This document shows, piece after piece, positions 17,310 through 26,033 of a DNA stretch of 64,000 bases. The notes below the pieces were generated by a model. The model did no database searches. It had not been told where the DNA came from and worked only from the letters and a program-made list of their open reading frames with translations. The position numbers and the translations under genes are program-made. Position 1 is the stretch's first letter. Every line of letters begins with the position of its first letter. This DNA is from Clostridium aciditolerans (GTDB lineage: Bacteria; Bacillota; Clostridia; Clostridiales; Clostridiaceae), in the NCBI RefSeq assembly GCF_016316925.1, contig NZ_JAEEGB010000013.1:1-64000 (forward strand), given 5' to 3'.

Positions 17310-17628
17310 AAGTGAGCGGATTGCACCTATCCATATATTTATAAAAGGAGTGTGGTCTTGTGAATCTAAATTTTATTATTACTATTCTATGTATTACAAT
17401 GCTGGGAATTGTTGCTATGCTGCTTGGTTTTTGCTATAAACAGGAAATAATGAAAGCGTTGTTTCAATCAAAAACAACTTTAAAAAAAGACGAGCTTTCC
17501 TCTGAAGTCACATTAAGTATTGACAAAAAAGAATGCAATAAGTAGCTCTGCCAAGCTTCCTATTGCACCTAAACACAATTATTTCTAATGCCATAAGCAA
17601 ATTGCACAGTTCCGCAATCCGCTCACTT
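17310..17628. repeat. 15-bp inverted repeats flanking a small gene
   Basis: AAGTGAGCGGATTGC at 17310-17324 is matched in reverse complement at 17614-17628. A nearby 9-bp direct repeat ATTGCACCT occurs at 17321-17329 and 17562-17570. The repeats bracket the 61-residue membrane-protein gene, a unit of about 320 bp. This may be a tiny mobile cassette or a pair of regulatory sites. Confidence 0.6.
17360..17545 (+). CDS. small single-span membrane protein
   Basis: A 61-residue protein with one N-terminal hydrophobic helix (about residues 4-26) and a polar, charged tail (KKDELSSEV, DKKECNK). GTG start nine bases after AAAGGAG. It lies divergently from the AgrA-like regulator gene and is enclosed by 15-bp inverted repeats. 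I recognise no family. It could be a target of the agr system or a small toxin-like peptide, but nothing in the sequence decides this. Confidence 0.5.
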   Translation: MNLNFIITILCITMLGIVAMLLGFCYKQEIMKALFQSKTTLKKDELSSEVTLSIDKKECNK

Positions 17629-17767
17629 AAACATTATATCACAAATTTTGGAAACAAATCAATAGATAATTGAAAATTATTTCCTCTTTGGGAAAACCGC
17701 CCTTACTTGTGGTGCGATTCACCGTAACGTGTATTACAGGGACTTTCCTTAATTAGTCCAAATGTAT

Positions 17768-18895
17768 TTATTGGTTTGATGATTGTTTAATGGATAATTC
17801 TTTAAATAGTTGAACCAGTTCTGGATAAAAATCATTAAATGTAGGATATTTCTCTCGATTATTCTCATATTCTTTTAATTTTTCAGAAATTGCGTTAATA
17901 TAAATAAATTTCCTGCCAGTGTCCATAGTTATATACTCTTCACTTTTTTCAGTCCCGTAGGTGTTACGTAAAACTCTGTAGCTTATTGATCGTACGATAT
18001 GTTCATTTACGCAATATTCCCAACTTCCATATGCCTGCTTAGCCATAGTATCTTTTATAGGAGAAAACAAGTTACTGTACTTATTAATTTCATCTATATT
18101 TTTTTCAGTTAATGGGTTTACATAGGAGTGTCCAAATTCATGCACTACCATCTGAAAAAACTCTGCATCATCACTTGGTACAACCATAAAATCATATAAA
18201 TCATACTTTCCGTCTTTTGTTGGTATCCTTACACCATAACCTCCTATTGATAAAGGTTGTATAATAAAGTTATAGCTGTTTTGCTTATACCCATAATAGT
18301 TTTGAATCTTGTCTATAATACCAGATTTGTCAATCCTATTTTTCACGTCTAAAACGCATTCATTGTAAAATTCATTATGGCTTATATAAAACTCGTCAAA
18401 TTTAGAATTCTTCCTAAAATCGGCTAATAATTTAAAGAATTTTAGTAACTTTTCCTTTCCCCCTGCTTTGGTGATAATACTTTCATGTAAAGAGATATTA
18501 TCTAAAAGCTTTAGATTATCATCAACATACAACATAGAATTAGGAGCTGCGTCATAGGTAAAACCCGTTTTCATCATTTCTTTATATAAAATAATTACCT
18601 CTTCATCCTTATACTTTGAAAAGTATTTAGAAATATCATCACTATACTTTTGGGTATCTACATATAAATCTTTCTTTAGAATAACCGGATCATCTGCAAG
18701 ATACTGAACCACACCGAGCAGTTCAATTTTAGGTTCAATACTCACATTGCATGTACCACTTTTCTTAACTGAATTTGCTATCTTTTCACTGACTTCAATT
18801 GTTTTTGTACTATTACTATTTTTACATCCAATACAATTCAATAACATCATACATACTATACCCAAAACCACTATCTTCTTTTTCGTAATCATCAT
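17768..18895 (-). CDS. DUF4932-type lipoprotein, putative zinc metallopeptidase
   Basis: A 375-residue exported protein. The N-terminus has a lipoprotein signal with lipobox LNCIGC (Cys near residue 24), so it should be anchored on the outer face of the membrane. A zinc-peptidase motif HEFGH is present (about residue 255, in MVVHEFGHSYVNPL), with a later NEHIVRSISYRVL that could supply a third ligand. This matches the DUF4932 family. It is a single gene; substrate unknown. Confidence 0.75.
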   Translation of the reverse strand: MMITKKKIVVLGIVCMMLLNCIGCKNSNSTKTIEVSEKIANSVKKSGTCNVSIEPKIELLGVVQYLADDPVILKKDLYVDTQKYSDDISKYFSKYKDEEVIILYKEMMKTGFTYDAAPNSMLYVDDNLKLLDNISLHESIITKAGGKEKLLKFFKLLADFRKNSKFDEFYISHNEFYNECVLDVKNRIDKSGIIDKIQNYYGYKQNSYNFIIQPLSIGGYGVRIPTKDGKYDLYDFMVVPSDDAEFFQMVVHEFGHSYVNPLTEKNIDEINKYSNLFSPIKDTMAKQAYGSWEYCVNEHIVRSISYRVLRNTYGTEKSEEYITMDTGRKFIYINAISEKLKEYENNREKYPTFNDFYPELVQLFKELSIKQSSNQ

Positions 18896-19044
18896 TTACC
18901 TCTTAATATGAAAGCTTAATTTATAAAATTACCTTTAATTTCCGAATTATATACAATATAATACCATAAAAGTATACATCATACAACGGATAAAACTCGA
19001 GTTTGTAACTAGGTAATAACATCATCGCTCCTTTCAGTTAACTC

Positions 19045-20046
19045 CTAGCATATCCTTGGCAGCATTTCTCCCTCTAACATATTCAATATTCTTTTACCAC
19101 CAAGGAAAGTCTTCATATATACCATATTATAAGGCTCTTTAACAAAGCTTCCAATTATCTTTGCTTCCTCACATCCCTCTATTTTTATAATTTCTTCAAG
19201 TAAACTATCTGCTGCTTCCTTGCTTACTACTAATATTAACCTTCCCTCGCAAGCCATATATAAAGGATCCAATCCGAGAAGTTCATTTGCAGCTTTCACT
19301 TCTTTACGTAGAGGTACACATTCTTCATCTACGCACACTCCTAAGCCCGAAAGACTTGCTATCTCATTTAGAGCTGTGGCTAATCCTCCTCTAGTAGGAT
19401 CTTTCATAATCTTTATAGAAGGATAGAACCTTTTTAGCTTCATCACAATTTTATTAAGAGGAGCACAATCACTTTCAAAATTCCCCTTAATCTTTATATC
19501 ATATCTATCAAGTGCTATGGCTGTACCATGTTCCCCGATACCACCAGTTACAATAATCCTGTCTCCTTCTTCAATAGATCTTATACTAAAATCATCTTCT
19601 ATAATTCCTACTCCAGAAGTATTTATAAAGATTCCATCGCCTCTTCCTTTTTCTACAACCTTAGTATCTCCTGTCACAACTTTAACTCCTGTTTGCATAC
19701 AGGCATTCCCTATAGATACAACTATACGTTTAAGTGATTCCAAAGGGAATCCCTCTTCAATAATAAATGCCGTACTTAAATATAATGGTTTTGCACCTGA
19801 CACCGCTAAATCATTTACAGTACCATATACCGCAAGTTTTCCAATGTCTCCTCCCTTAAAAAAAAGAGGCTTTACAACAAATGAGTCTGTAGTAAAAGCC
19901 ATCCTACCCTGTTTCACAGTAAAGGTTGCTGCATCTATTCCATTAATCAATAAATCATTTCTAAAGTGTTTATAGAAAATACTTTCAATTAGCTCATGAG
20001 TATGTTTACCTCCATCACCATGTACTAACTTAATAATATCATTCAT
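19045..20046 (-). CDS. hypE: hydrogenase maturation protein HypE
   Basis: A 333-residue ATP-dependent dehydratase of the PurM/SelD fold. It starts MNDIIKLVHGDGGKHTHELI and ends with PRIC, whose terminal Cys receives the carbamoyl group from HypF and is dehydrated to a thiocyanate, giving CN ligands for the NiFe site. I chose the ATG at 20046, preceded by AAGGAGG; longer in-frame starts lie inside hypD. It overlaps hypD by 8 bp and is the last gene of the hydrogenase operon. Confidence 0.95.
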   Translation of the reverse strand: MNDIIKLVHGDGGKHTHELIESIFYKHFRNDLLINGIDAATFTVKQGRMAFTTDSFVVKPLFFKGGDIGKLAVYGTVNDLAVSGAKPLYLSTAFIIEEGFPLESLKRIVVSIGNACMQTGVKVVTGDTKVVEKGRGDGIFINTSGVGIIEDDFSIRSIEEGDRIIVTGGIGEHGTAIALDRYDIKIKGNFESDCAPLNKIVMKLKRFYPSIKIMKDPTRGGLATALNEIASLSGLGVCVDEECVPLRKEVKAANELLGLDPLYMACEGRLILVVSKEAADSLLEEIIKIEGCEEAKIIGSFVKEPYNMVYMKTFLGGKRILNMLEGEMLPRIC

Positions 20047-21118
20047 GCTCAATCCTCCTTTGATATTTATAGAATATAGCACAGGACCCCTCAGAGGATA
20101 CCATGCAAGGTCCTAGTGGAGATTCAGGGTTACAGGAAGTTCCAAACAATCTACATAAACTAGGTAATTTTCGTCCTAATAGTATCTCACTACAAATACA
20201 GTTTTGATCATACATATTCTCTTTTATATCAATATCAAATTTTTTTAAGCTGTCAAAGTCCTCATATTTATCTTTAATGTGAAATGCAGAATTTTCTATA
20301 TTACCTATGCTTCTCCACTCTGAATTATGTAATGAGAACACTTCCTCCATCAGCTTATTTGCAAATAAGTTTCCCTGTGGAGTCACACATCTTTTATATA
20401 AATTTTCAAAGCTTCTTTTTTTACTGTCATGTTGCTGTACTAGGAAATATATAGCTCCCAATATATCTAGTGCCTCAAAACCTGCAACCACCGCTGGAAT
20501 ATTATATTCTTCTGATATAAATCTAAAGTACTCAGCCCCTTTAACAACTGCAACATGTCCTGGACAAATTATTCCACCTATTTCATGATGTTTATTTTTT
20601 AGTATTCTATCCATGACTGGCTTCATAGATTTTAAGCTTGTAAGAAAAGAAACATTGCCGATATTATTCTTTTTAGCTGTTTCTATTGCTAGAGCGACTA
20701 AAGGTGTTGTGGTTTCGAAGCCCATAGCTAGAAATACTACTTCTGCATTTCTATTTTCTTTTGCGATTTGGAGAACTTCTAATGGTGAGTATACAATTTG
20801 AATCTTTTTTCCTTTTTCCCTCTGATTGATTAAATTTTCGCTGCTTCCCTTTACTCTCATCAGATCTCCAAAGGTTGTCAAAATAACATTTTCTTTATTT
20901 AAAAGCTCTATTGCTGCATCTATATATGAAGTGGGAGTAACACATACAGGACATCCTGGTCCGGATAATAAATTTATTTTAGGAGAAACCAATTCTCTTA
21001 TACCTAGTTTTGATATGACCTGAGTATGGGTACCGCATACTTCCATAATGTTTAAATCCTCTACAGATGATGCTTGTATATCTTTAACTAACTTAGCCAT
21101 TAAACTCTTATCCTTCAT
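20039..21118 (-). CDS. hypD: hydrogenase maturation protein HypD
   Basis: A 359-residue iron-sulfur protein forming the HypCD scaffold on which Fe(CN)2CO is assembled. Visible motifs are MEVCGTHTQ (about 24-32), GPGCPVCVTP (about 60), GFETTTP (about 133) and the C-terminal [4Fe-4S] region CICSEILLGRKLPSLC followed by FGTSCNPE. The ATG at 21118 overlaps the end of hypC by 11 bp, indicating translational coupling. Confidence 0.95.
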   Translation of the reverse strand: MKDKSLMAKLVKDIQASSVEDLNIMEVCGTHTQVISKLGIRELVSPKINLLSGPGCPVCVTPTSYIDAAIELLNKENVILTTFGDLMRVKGSSENLINQREKGKKIQIVYSPLEVLQIAKENRNAEVVFLAMGFETTTPLVALAIETAKKNNIGNVSFLTSLKSMKPVMDRILKNKHHEIGGIICPGHVAVVKGAEYFRFISEEYNIPAVVAGFEALDILGAIYFLVQQHDSKKRSFENLYKRCVTPQGNLFANKLMEEVFSLHNSEWRSIGNIENSAFHIKDKYEDFDSLKKFDIDIKENMYDQNCICSEILLGRKLPSLCRLFGTSCNPESPLGPCMVSSEGSCAIFYKYQRRIEHE

Positions 21119-21341
21119 AACTATCCTCACTGTTGATTGCTTCTTTAAGTACCTCTTGTAGATAATTAAAATAATTTATATCAATTTTTTGTATACCACA
21201 TCCTGCATGAACTAAAATATAGTCTCCTACGTTAACTTTTTCTATAAGCTGTATATTTACGCTGCTCTCTAGCCCCATGATATCTACAGCAGCATAGTCT
21301 CCATCAATGTTTATAATTTTAGCTGGTATGGCAAGACACAT
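21108..21341 (-). CDS. hypC: hydrogenase maturation chaperone HypC
   Basis: A 77-residue chaperone with the diagnostic start MCLAIPAKI; Cys2 binds iron and the large-subunit precursor. VHAGCGIQKID follows the family pattern. The ATG at 21341 lies inside the end of hypF (23-bp overlap); earlier in-frame starts would hide Cys2 and are rejected. Together with HypD it carries the Fe(CN)2CO group to the large subunit. Confidence 0.95.
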   Translation of the reverse strand: MCLAIPAKIINIDGDYAAVDIMGLESSVNIQLIEKVNVGDYILVHAGCGIQKIDINYFNYLQEVLKEAINSEDSYEG

Positions 21342-23643
21342 CTGCTCTCTCCTCTTTCTCAATAATAGCATCTGCAATAACTAACTGCCCAAAAGATATT
21401 CCACCATCGTTAGTTGGAATTTGCTCGTTATAAAAAATTTGAAACTGTTTTTCTTTTAACCTTTGATATATATTTTTAAGTAAATATTGATTTTCAAATA
21501 CTCCCCCACTAAGCACTACCTTATTAAGGCTATAACATTTTCCTATTTTACAAACTAAATCCTCAGTAAAAGCTACTATGGTATTGTGAAATTTAGCTGA
21601 TATTACACTAGCAATTTCACCATCTTTTAAATCCTTTAGTACTCCATCTATGATACTTTTGTAATCTATTTGATACATATTATTTTTCGCATATATATCA
21701 TATTTATAATGCTCAGTAGTTGAGTTATCAGCGATGTTTTCTAACTCAATAGCAGCTTGAGCATCATAAGTAATGCATTTTCTAATTCCTATTAATGCAG
21801 CAACACAATCAAATAAACGTCCCATACTTGAAGACTTATAACAATTTAGGCCTAAACTTAAAGTCTGCTTAACTAGTTCTACTTTTTCCTTTTCTTCCTC
21901 ATTAATAAAATTTAATTCATCATATCCTATGGAATATAGATAACTTAAGGCACATCTCCATGTTTCTCTAATAGCTTTGTCTCCACCTTGTATTGATACA
22001 TATTTGAGATGAGCTACTCTTTTAAAGGAGTCTCTTGTGCCGATAAAAAATTCTCCACCCCATACAGCTCCATCTATACCTAGTCCAGTTCCATCATAAA
22101 TAACTCCTATAACCGGTTCATAAATATCATGTTCGGCCATGCAGCTAACCATATGAGCATGATGATGCTGCACTGAAATTTTTCTTACCTGTTGTTTATT
22201 TGCATAATAAGTAGATAAATAGTCGGGATGCTTATCATGTGCAAATACTTCAAGCTGTATATCTAACAAATTAGTAAGATGCTTTATAATATACTGGTAA
22301 TTTTTAAATACATCTAAATACCTTAAGTCTCCTAAGTATTGGCTCATATATACATAGCCATTTCGTGACACACAAAAGGTATTTTTTTGTTCTGCACCTA
22401 AGGCTCCAATATTCCTTTTTATCCGTAAATTTATTCCATAGGGACTATATCCTCTAGCTCTTCGAATTACAGCTTCCTTATCAAAAACTACCTTTACAAC
22501 AGAATCATCAATTGGTACGTGTATTTCTCTATCGTGTATTAAAAAATAGTCTGCAACCTTCCTTAGGTGATCTATAGCTTCATTATTTTTATACCGAATA
22601 GGTTCTCCGCTTATATTTCCGCTGGTCATAACAATAACTTCTATATCCTCTTCAAATAACAAATAATGCAGCGGAGTATATGGAAGCATAATACCAAGTT
22701 TATTTTGCTTAGCTGCTATATTTTGCGGCAACTCACATAGTTCTTTTTTATTAACTAGCACAATAGGCCTTTTATTATTTGTTAAAACTTTTTCCTCAGC
22801 CTGCGATATTTCACAATACTTCCTTGCAGTCTCCAAATCTTTCATCATCAATGCTAATGGTTTATGAGGTCTTTTCTTTCTTCTTCGAAGCTCTTCTATA
22901 GCTTCTTCATCTTTACCGCTACAAACTAAATGGAAGCCTCCTATACCCTTTATGGCAATAATTTTACCCTGCTTTATTAATTTGCTAGTTTCTAAAACAG
23001 GATCATCACATTTTATAATCTCTTTTTTATTATTTATTAAAGTAAGAGTTGGTCCACACTTTTCACAGCAATTGGGCTGTGCATGAAAACGCCTACTCAT
23101 TGGATTCTCATACTCTGCTTTACAACTTGAACACATTTCAAAAGACCTCATTGTGGTAGTCTTCCGGTCATAGGGTAAAGCTTTAATAATAGAATATCTA
23201 GGTCCACATTCTGTACAATTAGTAAAGGCATATCTATACCTGTCCGTTTTCTTTTTCATTATATCTTCAATGCACTTAGGGCATGTTCCAACATCTGGTG
23301 AAACGAATTTTATCTTGCTTAACTTTTCTGTGCTTTCCTTAATGCTAAAGTCTTCATAAGGTGAACCTTCAAGAGAAATGCATTCCACTTTTTCTATTTT
23401 TGCTAAAGATGGCGGCTCCTTAATAAGACTTAGTATAAAGCTTTTAAGGTTATCTTTTATTCCGCTGCAATCTATAACAACTGTGCCACCAGCATTGTTC
23501 ACCCAACCATTTATCAGATATTCTTTAGCTTTTTTATATACAAAAGGCCGGAATCCTACTCCTTGTACAATGCCATATATTTTTAATAAATACCTTTTTT
23601 TATCATTAAATGATTTACTATTTTTCAGATATATCACCTTCAA
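21319..23643 (-). CDS. hypF: carbamoyltransferase HypF
   Basis: A 774-residue multidomain enzyme that uses carbamoyl phosphate and ATP to carbamoylate HypE. In order: an acylphosphatase domain (IYGIVQGVGFRPFVY, about residues 23-37), two zinc-finger-like blocks (CPKC...CTEC about 110-140 and CSSC...CEKC about 160-190), a YrdC-like domain (about 205-385) and a Kae1-like domain with HHHAHMVSC (about 495) and YDGTGLG. Length is typical. An 86-bp gap separates it from the cytochrome b5-like gene. Confidence 0.95.
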   Translation of the reverse strand: MKVIYLKNSKSFNDKKRYLLKIYGIVQGVGFRPFVYKKAKEYLINGWVNNAGGTVVIDCSGIKDNLKSFILSLIKEPPSLAKIEKVECISLEGSPYEDFSIKESTEKLSKIKFVSPDVGTCPKCIEDIMKKKTDRYRYAFTNCTECGPRYSIIKALPYDRKTTTMRSFEMCSSCKAEYENPMSRRFHAQPNCCEKCGPTLTLINNKKEIIKCDDPVLETSKLIKQGKIIAIKGIGGFHLVCSGKDEEAIEELRRRKKRPHKPLALMMKDLETARKYCEISQAEEKVLTNNKRPIVLVNKKELCELPQNIAAKQNKLGIMLPYTPLHYLLFEEDIEVIVMTSGNISGEPIRYKNNEAIDHLRKVADYFLIHDREIHVPIDDSVVKVVFDKEAVIRRARGYSPYGINLRIKRNIGALGAEQKNTFCVSRNGYVYMSQYLGDLRYLDVFKNYQYIIKHLTNLLDIQLEVFAHDKHPDYLSTYYANKQQVRKISVQHHHAHMVSCMAEHDIYEPVIGVIYDGTGLGIDGAVWGGEFFIGTRDSFKRVAHLKYVSIQGGDKAIRETWRCALSYLYSIGYDELNFINEEEKEKVELVKQTLSLGLNCYKSSSMGRLFDCVAALIGIRKCITYDAQAAIELENIADNSTTEHYKYDIYAKNNMYQIDYKSIIDGVLKDLKDGEIASVISAKFHNTIVAFTEDLVCKIGKCYSLNKVVLSGGVFENQYLLKNIYQRLKEKQFQIFYNEQIPTNDGGISFGQLVIADAIIEKEERADVSCHTS

Positions 23644-23729
23644 TACTTCGAATAACTTCTACCTAGCTATCTTCTTCTTAGAAGTTTGATATTTTATCTA
23701 ATAATCTTGTATCAAGCATTTTTAATTTC

Positions 23730-24155
23730 TCATTTCTTTAAGGTTCCTACTTTAGGAAGATTGCTTAAAACTATTGATACACCTAAATGACAACTTGAAA
23801 ACTGTTTTGTTAAATCTTTTCCAGCATATAAACCAAAATGAGTTCCGCCAGCCCAAGTTATATTCATACTAACATCATATACCACTCCGTTAACAGCAAC
23901 ATAGGCTAGCATTCCACCTTCTCCATTGTATTTTGCCAGTTCTTCTATAGTAAATTCTCTTTGCTTTTCTAAACTTTCCCGATTACTAGTGCATCTTTCC
24001 TTAATATCTTCTAAAGTTTTTATCTCTCTTTGCAATAAATTTAGATAATAATTTCTTTGGTATGGATATAAGCTAAAGATTGTTAATTGTCTGTAGTAAT
24101 ATATTTTAGCTCGAATACAATAGAGCTTTTGTGATAACTCACATTTTTTATTCAT
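23730..24155 (-). CDS. cytochrome b5-like heme-binding protein in the hydrogenase operon
   Basis: A 141-residue protein. The C-terminal half (about 65-141) is a cytochrome b5/steroid-binding-like domain: EFTIEELAKYNGEGG, AYVAVNGVVYDVS, WAGGTHFGLYAGKDLT and SSCHLG. The His residues in THFG and SCHLG are candidate heme ligands. The first 60 residues are basic and helical with no membrane span. It starts 4 bp after the protease gene, so it belongs to the hydrogenase operon, where it could act as electron partner in place of a membrane cytochrome b. That role is inference. Confidence 0.78.
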   Translation of the reverse strand: MNKKCELSQKLYCIRAKIYYYRQLTIFSLYPYQRNYYLNLLQREIKTLEDIKERCTSNRESLEKQREFTIEELAKYNGEGGMLAYVAVNGVVYDVSMNITWAGGTHFGLYAGKDLTKQFSSCHLGVSIVLSNLPKVGTLKK

Positions 24156-24159
24156 TGTT

Positions 24160-24612
24160 TTACTCCCTATTTTTCAAAATACTCCTTACAATATTTATAG
24201 TTTTTTCAGAAATCATATGGATGTTATTTGCTAAAACTTCACTTAAGCCTAAATTAAAATCCACATCACTTATTTCAATTCCAACAATATATCCTTCCAC
24301 ATCTTTATAATTCAGGTTTATTAAATCCAACAACCCAAAATTATGCTGACTATATTCTTTTTTAAAGGATTTATATTCTCTAATAGGGCAAAGGGTTATT
24401 TCTCCTGGCTTTTTACCATAATAGGCTCCATCTAAAATAAATATATAATCCCCTTCCTCTATCATAGAAATACAATAATTAAAATCAGTTTCTCCTATTA
24501 TAACTTCTATGTTGTCTTCTTCTAGTTCATGCTTTATTTTTTCTGCAACAGCAATACCTATACCGTCATCACCCATTAAAATATTGCCTATAGCTATAAC
24601 TTTAACCTTCAT
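24160..24612 (-). CDS. [NiFe]-hydrogenase maturation protease (HybD/HycI family, M52)
   Basis: A 150-residue endopeptidase that removes the C-terminal tail of the large subunit after Ni insertion. It starts MKVKVIAIGNILMGDDGIGI, with the nickel-sensing Glu/Asp position in GDDGIG, Asp in ILDGAYYG (about 60) and His in SQHNFGLLDL (about 89). It overlaps the large-subunit stop by 4 bp, fitting its role. Large-subunit sequence supports a need for it, since a 15-residue tail follows the last ligand. Confidence 0.92.
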   Translation of the reverse strand: MKVKVIAIGNILMGDDGIGIAVAEKIKHELEEDNIEVIIGETDFNYCISMIEEGDYIFILDGAYYGKKPGEITLCPIREYKSFKKEYSQHNFGLLDLINLNYKDVEGYIVGIEISDVDFNLGLSEVLANNIHMISEKTINIVRSILKNRE

Positions 24613-26024
24613 ACCAAAATCTCAATTCTTATTGGTTCTTGATTATTCCCTGCTATGTGTGTGGCACAAGATACGCATGGGTCAAAGGACCTAGCTATTC
24701 TTCCTACCTCTATTGGTTGATTTGTATCATTTATTTTAGAGCCTATTAATGCTTTTTCCAGAGCTCCAGGTATGCCTTTATTGTCCTTAGGCGATAAATT
24801 CCACATTGTAGGCGTAATAACATCATAATATTTTATAACCTTATTCTCTATTTGTACCCAATGACCCAAAGTACCCCTAATGGTGTCAATTAAACCCACT
24901 CCCAAGGCTTTATCTGGAATTTTATATGCCTTTTGATTATTTCTTTTTAATTGAATTCTTTCCGTTAGCTTCTCCATTATTTGGACTATTTTCTTTGCTT
25001 CTATTACTCTAGCTATATTTCTATCCATGCAGGAGTTTCCTCTGATATACTCTCCTGTAAGCATAAGCCTTGCTAAAGGTCCTACCTCCATAGGCATACC
25101 ATCATAACGAGGTGCTTTTATAAAAGTATAGGCACCTGCTTTTGCTATATCTACTTCTTCAGCATTACCTTCTCCTGGTATTTCTACATCTTTGTCATTT
25201 ACATACCATGCATGTTTAATACTTTCTGTAATTTTGCTAGGATCAAGAGGATGTTTTTTCCCAGCTATCATAACTGATGGAGCTACGTAACTTATTTCAG
25301 GATCTGAATATCTATCAAAAATTCCATAGCTCATAAAGTTTGGATAAGATATTCCTTTTTCAAAATAATCGGGATAATACTGAGAAATAATGTTTATATC
25401 ATTTATCATAGAATTATTAATAAACTGCTTAAGTTCCGATATAATTGACTTAATTTTTATTAATTTAGATGAATCAATATTGACAGTAACCCCTCCAGCA
25501 AAAATACCATGGCTATGTGGTGCTTTTCCACCTAATACAGCTAATCCTTCATGTGCTAATCTGCTATATTTAATGTTTTCCATATAATTTTCTATAATTT
25601 TTTTACTTAATGCCTCAGGAATCCTAAAATCAACATATCCCTGAGGAGATATTGGCTTAATATCAGGCATTTTAACAAAACTAGGTACTGTAAAATAATA
25701 AAACTGCCTCATATGATTGTGTAGAAATTCAAAGCCGTGAATTAAATCACGAATATAAGAATCATTTATATCTACCTCTAGTTTTAAAACATCCTCTAGA
25801 GCTAGTGATGAAGCCATAGCGTGGGAGGTGGAACATATACCGCATATTCTTTCCGTAAAGTATATAGCATCTAAAGGCGATCTACCTTTAAGCATTTTTT
25901 CAAAGCCTCTATATAGCAAACCACTAGTCTCTGCATTTACTATAATATTTTTATCTACTTCTACTTTTATTTCTAAAAAACCACTTATTCTAGTTACAGG
26001 ATCAATTTTAATAGTTCTACTCAT
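24609..26024 (-). CDS. [NiFe]-hydrogenase large subunit
   Basis: A 471-residue catalytic subunit. The L1 motif ERICGICSTSHA provides Cys61 and Cys64, and the L2 motif DPCVSCATH provides Cys450 and Cys453. His456 is followed by a 15-residue tail, the expected substrate of the adjacent protease. No export signal. The large subunit splits H2 at the NiFe(CN)2CO centre and passes electrons to the small subunit, 9 bp upstream. Length is short for group 1 enzymes (about 550-600), so it belongs to a compact subgroup. Confidence 0.95.
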   Translation of the reverse strand: MSRTIKIDPVTRISGFLEIKVEVDKNIIVNAETSGLLYRGFEKMLKGRSPLDAIYFTERICGICSTSHAMASSLALEDVLKLEVDINDSYIRDLIHGFEFLHNHMRQFYYFTVPSFVKMPDIKPISPQGYVDFRIPEALSKKIIENYMENIKYSRLAHEGLAVLGGKAPHSHGIFAGGVTVNIDSSKLIKIKSIISELKQFINNSMINDINIISQYYPDYFEKGISYPNFMSYGIFDRYSDPEISYVAPSVMIAGKKHPLDPSKITESIKHAWYVNDKDVEIPGEGNAEEVDIAKAGAYTFIKAPRYDGMPMEVGPLARLMLTGEYIRGNSCMDRNIARVIEAKKIVQIMEKLTERIQLKRNNQKAYKIPDKALGVGLIDTIRGTLGHWVQIENKVIKYYDVITPTMWNLSPKDNKGIPGALEKALIGSKINDTNQPIEVGRIARSFDPCVSCATHIAGNNQEPIRIEILV

Positions 26025-26033
26025 AGCTTCCTC

